A program made the translations under genes and the position numbers. From Planctomycetota bacterium (GTDB taxonomy: Bacteria > Planctomycetota > Phycisphaerae > Phycisphaerales > SM1A02), in the NCBI GenBank assembly GCA_021414025.1, contig JAIOPG010000007.1, positions 391,268 to 455,267 on the forward strand: DNA of 64,000 nt, written 5' to 3'. Positions 62,985 to 64,000 of this stretch are shown here, one piece after another. The stretch's first letter is position 1. Each line of letters opens with the position of its first letter. The notes beneath the pieces are model-generated. The model was given only the letters and a program-made list of their open reading frames with translations, had not been told where the DNA came from and ran no database searches.

Positions 62985-64000
62985 ATGGGAGGATTTCGAG
63001 CTGCCACCGCGTTGGTCAGAGGCCTCCGCGATCTCGTCCGCGGTCCGCGCCGCCGGCCGGCGGAGTCAGCGCCGTCCGCCACGCCGGACCCCGCCCCGTT
63101 CGACGATCTGATCACTCGCATCGATCGCTACGGCGCCGCGTGGGTCCGCGAGACCGCGCCAGTACTCCATCCACTCCTCCCAACCGACTGGGCCCCGCTC
63201 GGCGGACTGATCCCGGACGGCACTTGGTGGACCGCGCCGACCGACGACCCGGGCTGGGTGAGTCCCCCGCTGGCGCTGCCGGCCGGCACGCACTGGCGCT
63301 ACCTGCACGTCCGTTTCGCAGCGACGGCCCCTGACGGCGTCGCGCGCACGCAGCTCTTCCGCGACGACGGCGACGGCTTCCAAGAGTCGTCCAGCGTGTC
63401 GTGGCAGATCGTCGCCGACGGCGTCGAGCGTACCTACGTGATCGACCTGACGGCGCACACATTGCCGGCCAATCGCGTCCCGCAGCGGCTTCGGCTCGAT
63501 CCTCTCGACCGCCCCGGACGCCTCCGCCTGGCGCGCCTCACCTTGATCGCCGATCTCGCGCAGGTCGAACCCGGCAGCAACCTCCGGACCATCATGGCCG
63601 AACGCTATCTGCGTGGCGGCGGGGTCGAATGTGGCGCGCTGCAGAACCCCATGACGGTGCCCGCCACCGCACGCGTGATCTACGTCGACCGACTCACGCT
63701 CGCCGACGCACGCGCCCACTACCCCGAACTCGACGGCCAGACGTTGACACCGCCGAACCTGGTGGCCGACCTGCAACGCCTGCCGATCGGCGACGGTCGC
63801 GTCGATTTCTGCATCGGCAACCACCTGCTCGAGCACGCGCGCGATCCGATCGGCGGACTCTGCCAGTTCCTTCGCACGCTGCGCCCGGGCGGCGTTGCGT
63901 TCGTGTCGGTGCCGGACGTGTCGCACCCCCTCGCGCGGGGCCGCCCGGTCACCCCATTCACGCCCAGACTCGAGGACCACCGTCCAACCCCGGATCGCCG
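62985..64000 (+). CDS. Methyltransferase-like gene, truncated at the window edge
   Basis: An open frame from the ATG at 62985 ([18 protein letters not shown]) to the end, 338 codons so far. A TGA 19 bases upstream limits the start. The first 200 residues have no recognised motif, but include a beta-rich stretch ([10 protein letters not shown], then [20 protein letters not shown]). From about residue 225 a SAM-methyltransferase-like core appears: [19 protein letters not shown], then [23 protein letters not shown] and [15 protein letters not shown]. This is typical of polysaccharide-cluster methyltransferases. No stop is reached, so function and length remain open. Confidence 0.7.
   Translation, partial: MGGFRAATALVRGLRDLVRGPRRRPAESAPSATPDPAPFDDLITRIDRYGAAWVRETAPVLHPLLPTDWAPLGGLIPDGTWWTAPTDDPGWVSPPLALPAGTHWRYLHVRFAATAPDGVARTQLFRDDGDGFQESSSVSWQIVADGVERTYVIDLTAHTLPANRVPQRLRLDPLDRPGRLRLARLTLIADLAQVEPGSNLRTIMAERYLRGGGVECGALQNPMTVPATARVIYVDRLTLADARAHYPELDGQTLTPPNLVADLQRLPIGDGRVDFCIGNHLLEHARDPIGGLCQFLRTLRPGGVAFVSVPDVSHPLARGRPVTPFTPRLEDHRPTPDR

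Overview
The window looks like chromosomal DNA from a member of the Planctomycetota, most likely class Phycisphaerae. It is GC-rich and tightly packed, with many stop/start overlaps (ATGA, GTGA, TGATG). Several secreted proteins end in a P-A-P-G, hydrophobic stretch, GRRRR sorting tail. Two neighbouring secreted proteins end in dockerin-like DLDGDG..VDGADLGL repeats. Membership is inferred from these traits; no rRNA, tRNA, phage, insertion sequence or CRISPR array was seen.

Layout. 1-10 kb: the start of an HflC-like gene and an unusual polytopic HflK-like protein (minus strand), an ABC-2 permease (plus), a small membrane protein, a pair of exported ClpP/SppA-fold proteins of which one has lost its serine, and a block of CCA transferase-like, PlsC, Cmk and TIM-barrel genes. 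10-25 kb (plus): gcvH, a LolD/MacB-type ABC pair, uvrB and uvrA, a thioesterase, purN, then hpf-ptsN-HPr-gpsA, then a P1B-type ATPase with an altered metal motif. 25-32 kb: FbaB-type aldolase with a coupled lipoprotein, an RNase HII-like protein, fusA and ribD. 31-36 kb (minus): a gliding-type (GldA/GldFG/DUF4340) ABC system. 36-45 kb: GAF-receiver regulator, prmC, a glycosyltransferase, putA and a ComM-like ATPase.

45.4-55.5 kb is the accessory, surface-directed part. It holds single P-A-P-G-tail proteins, a HAF-repeat protein and an M14 carboxypeptidase that share dockerin-like tails, an FkbM methyltransferase with a SEC-C zinc tail, and three tandem paralogous P-A-P-G-tail proteins. Each paralog is preceded by the same roughly 65-75 nt leader, which can fold into two hairpins ending at the ribosome binding site. 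A degenerate GGDEF-EAL protein is transcribed divergently from this array. The conserved leader is the best candidate here for an undescribed regulatory element.

55.5-64 kb: iscA-iscU-iscS behind an inverted-repeat promoter region, panC, a polyprenyl diphosphate synthase, a methyltransferase, a TVP38/DedA-type membrane protein, icd, and a truncated methyltransferase-like gene at the edge that probably opens another locus.

Most genes are housekeeping and are called confidently by family motifs. Start codons were chosen from ribosome binding sites, overlaps and family length, and are less certain than the reading frames. No gene-free stretch exceeds 300 bases; the larger gaps are described individually.
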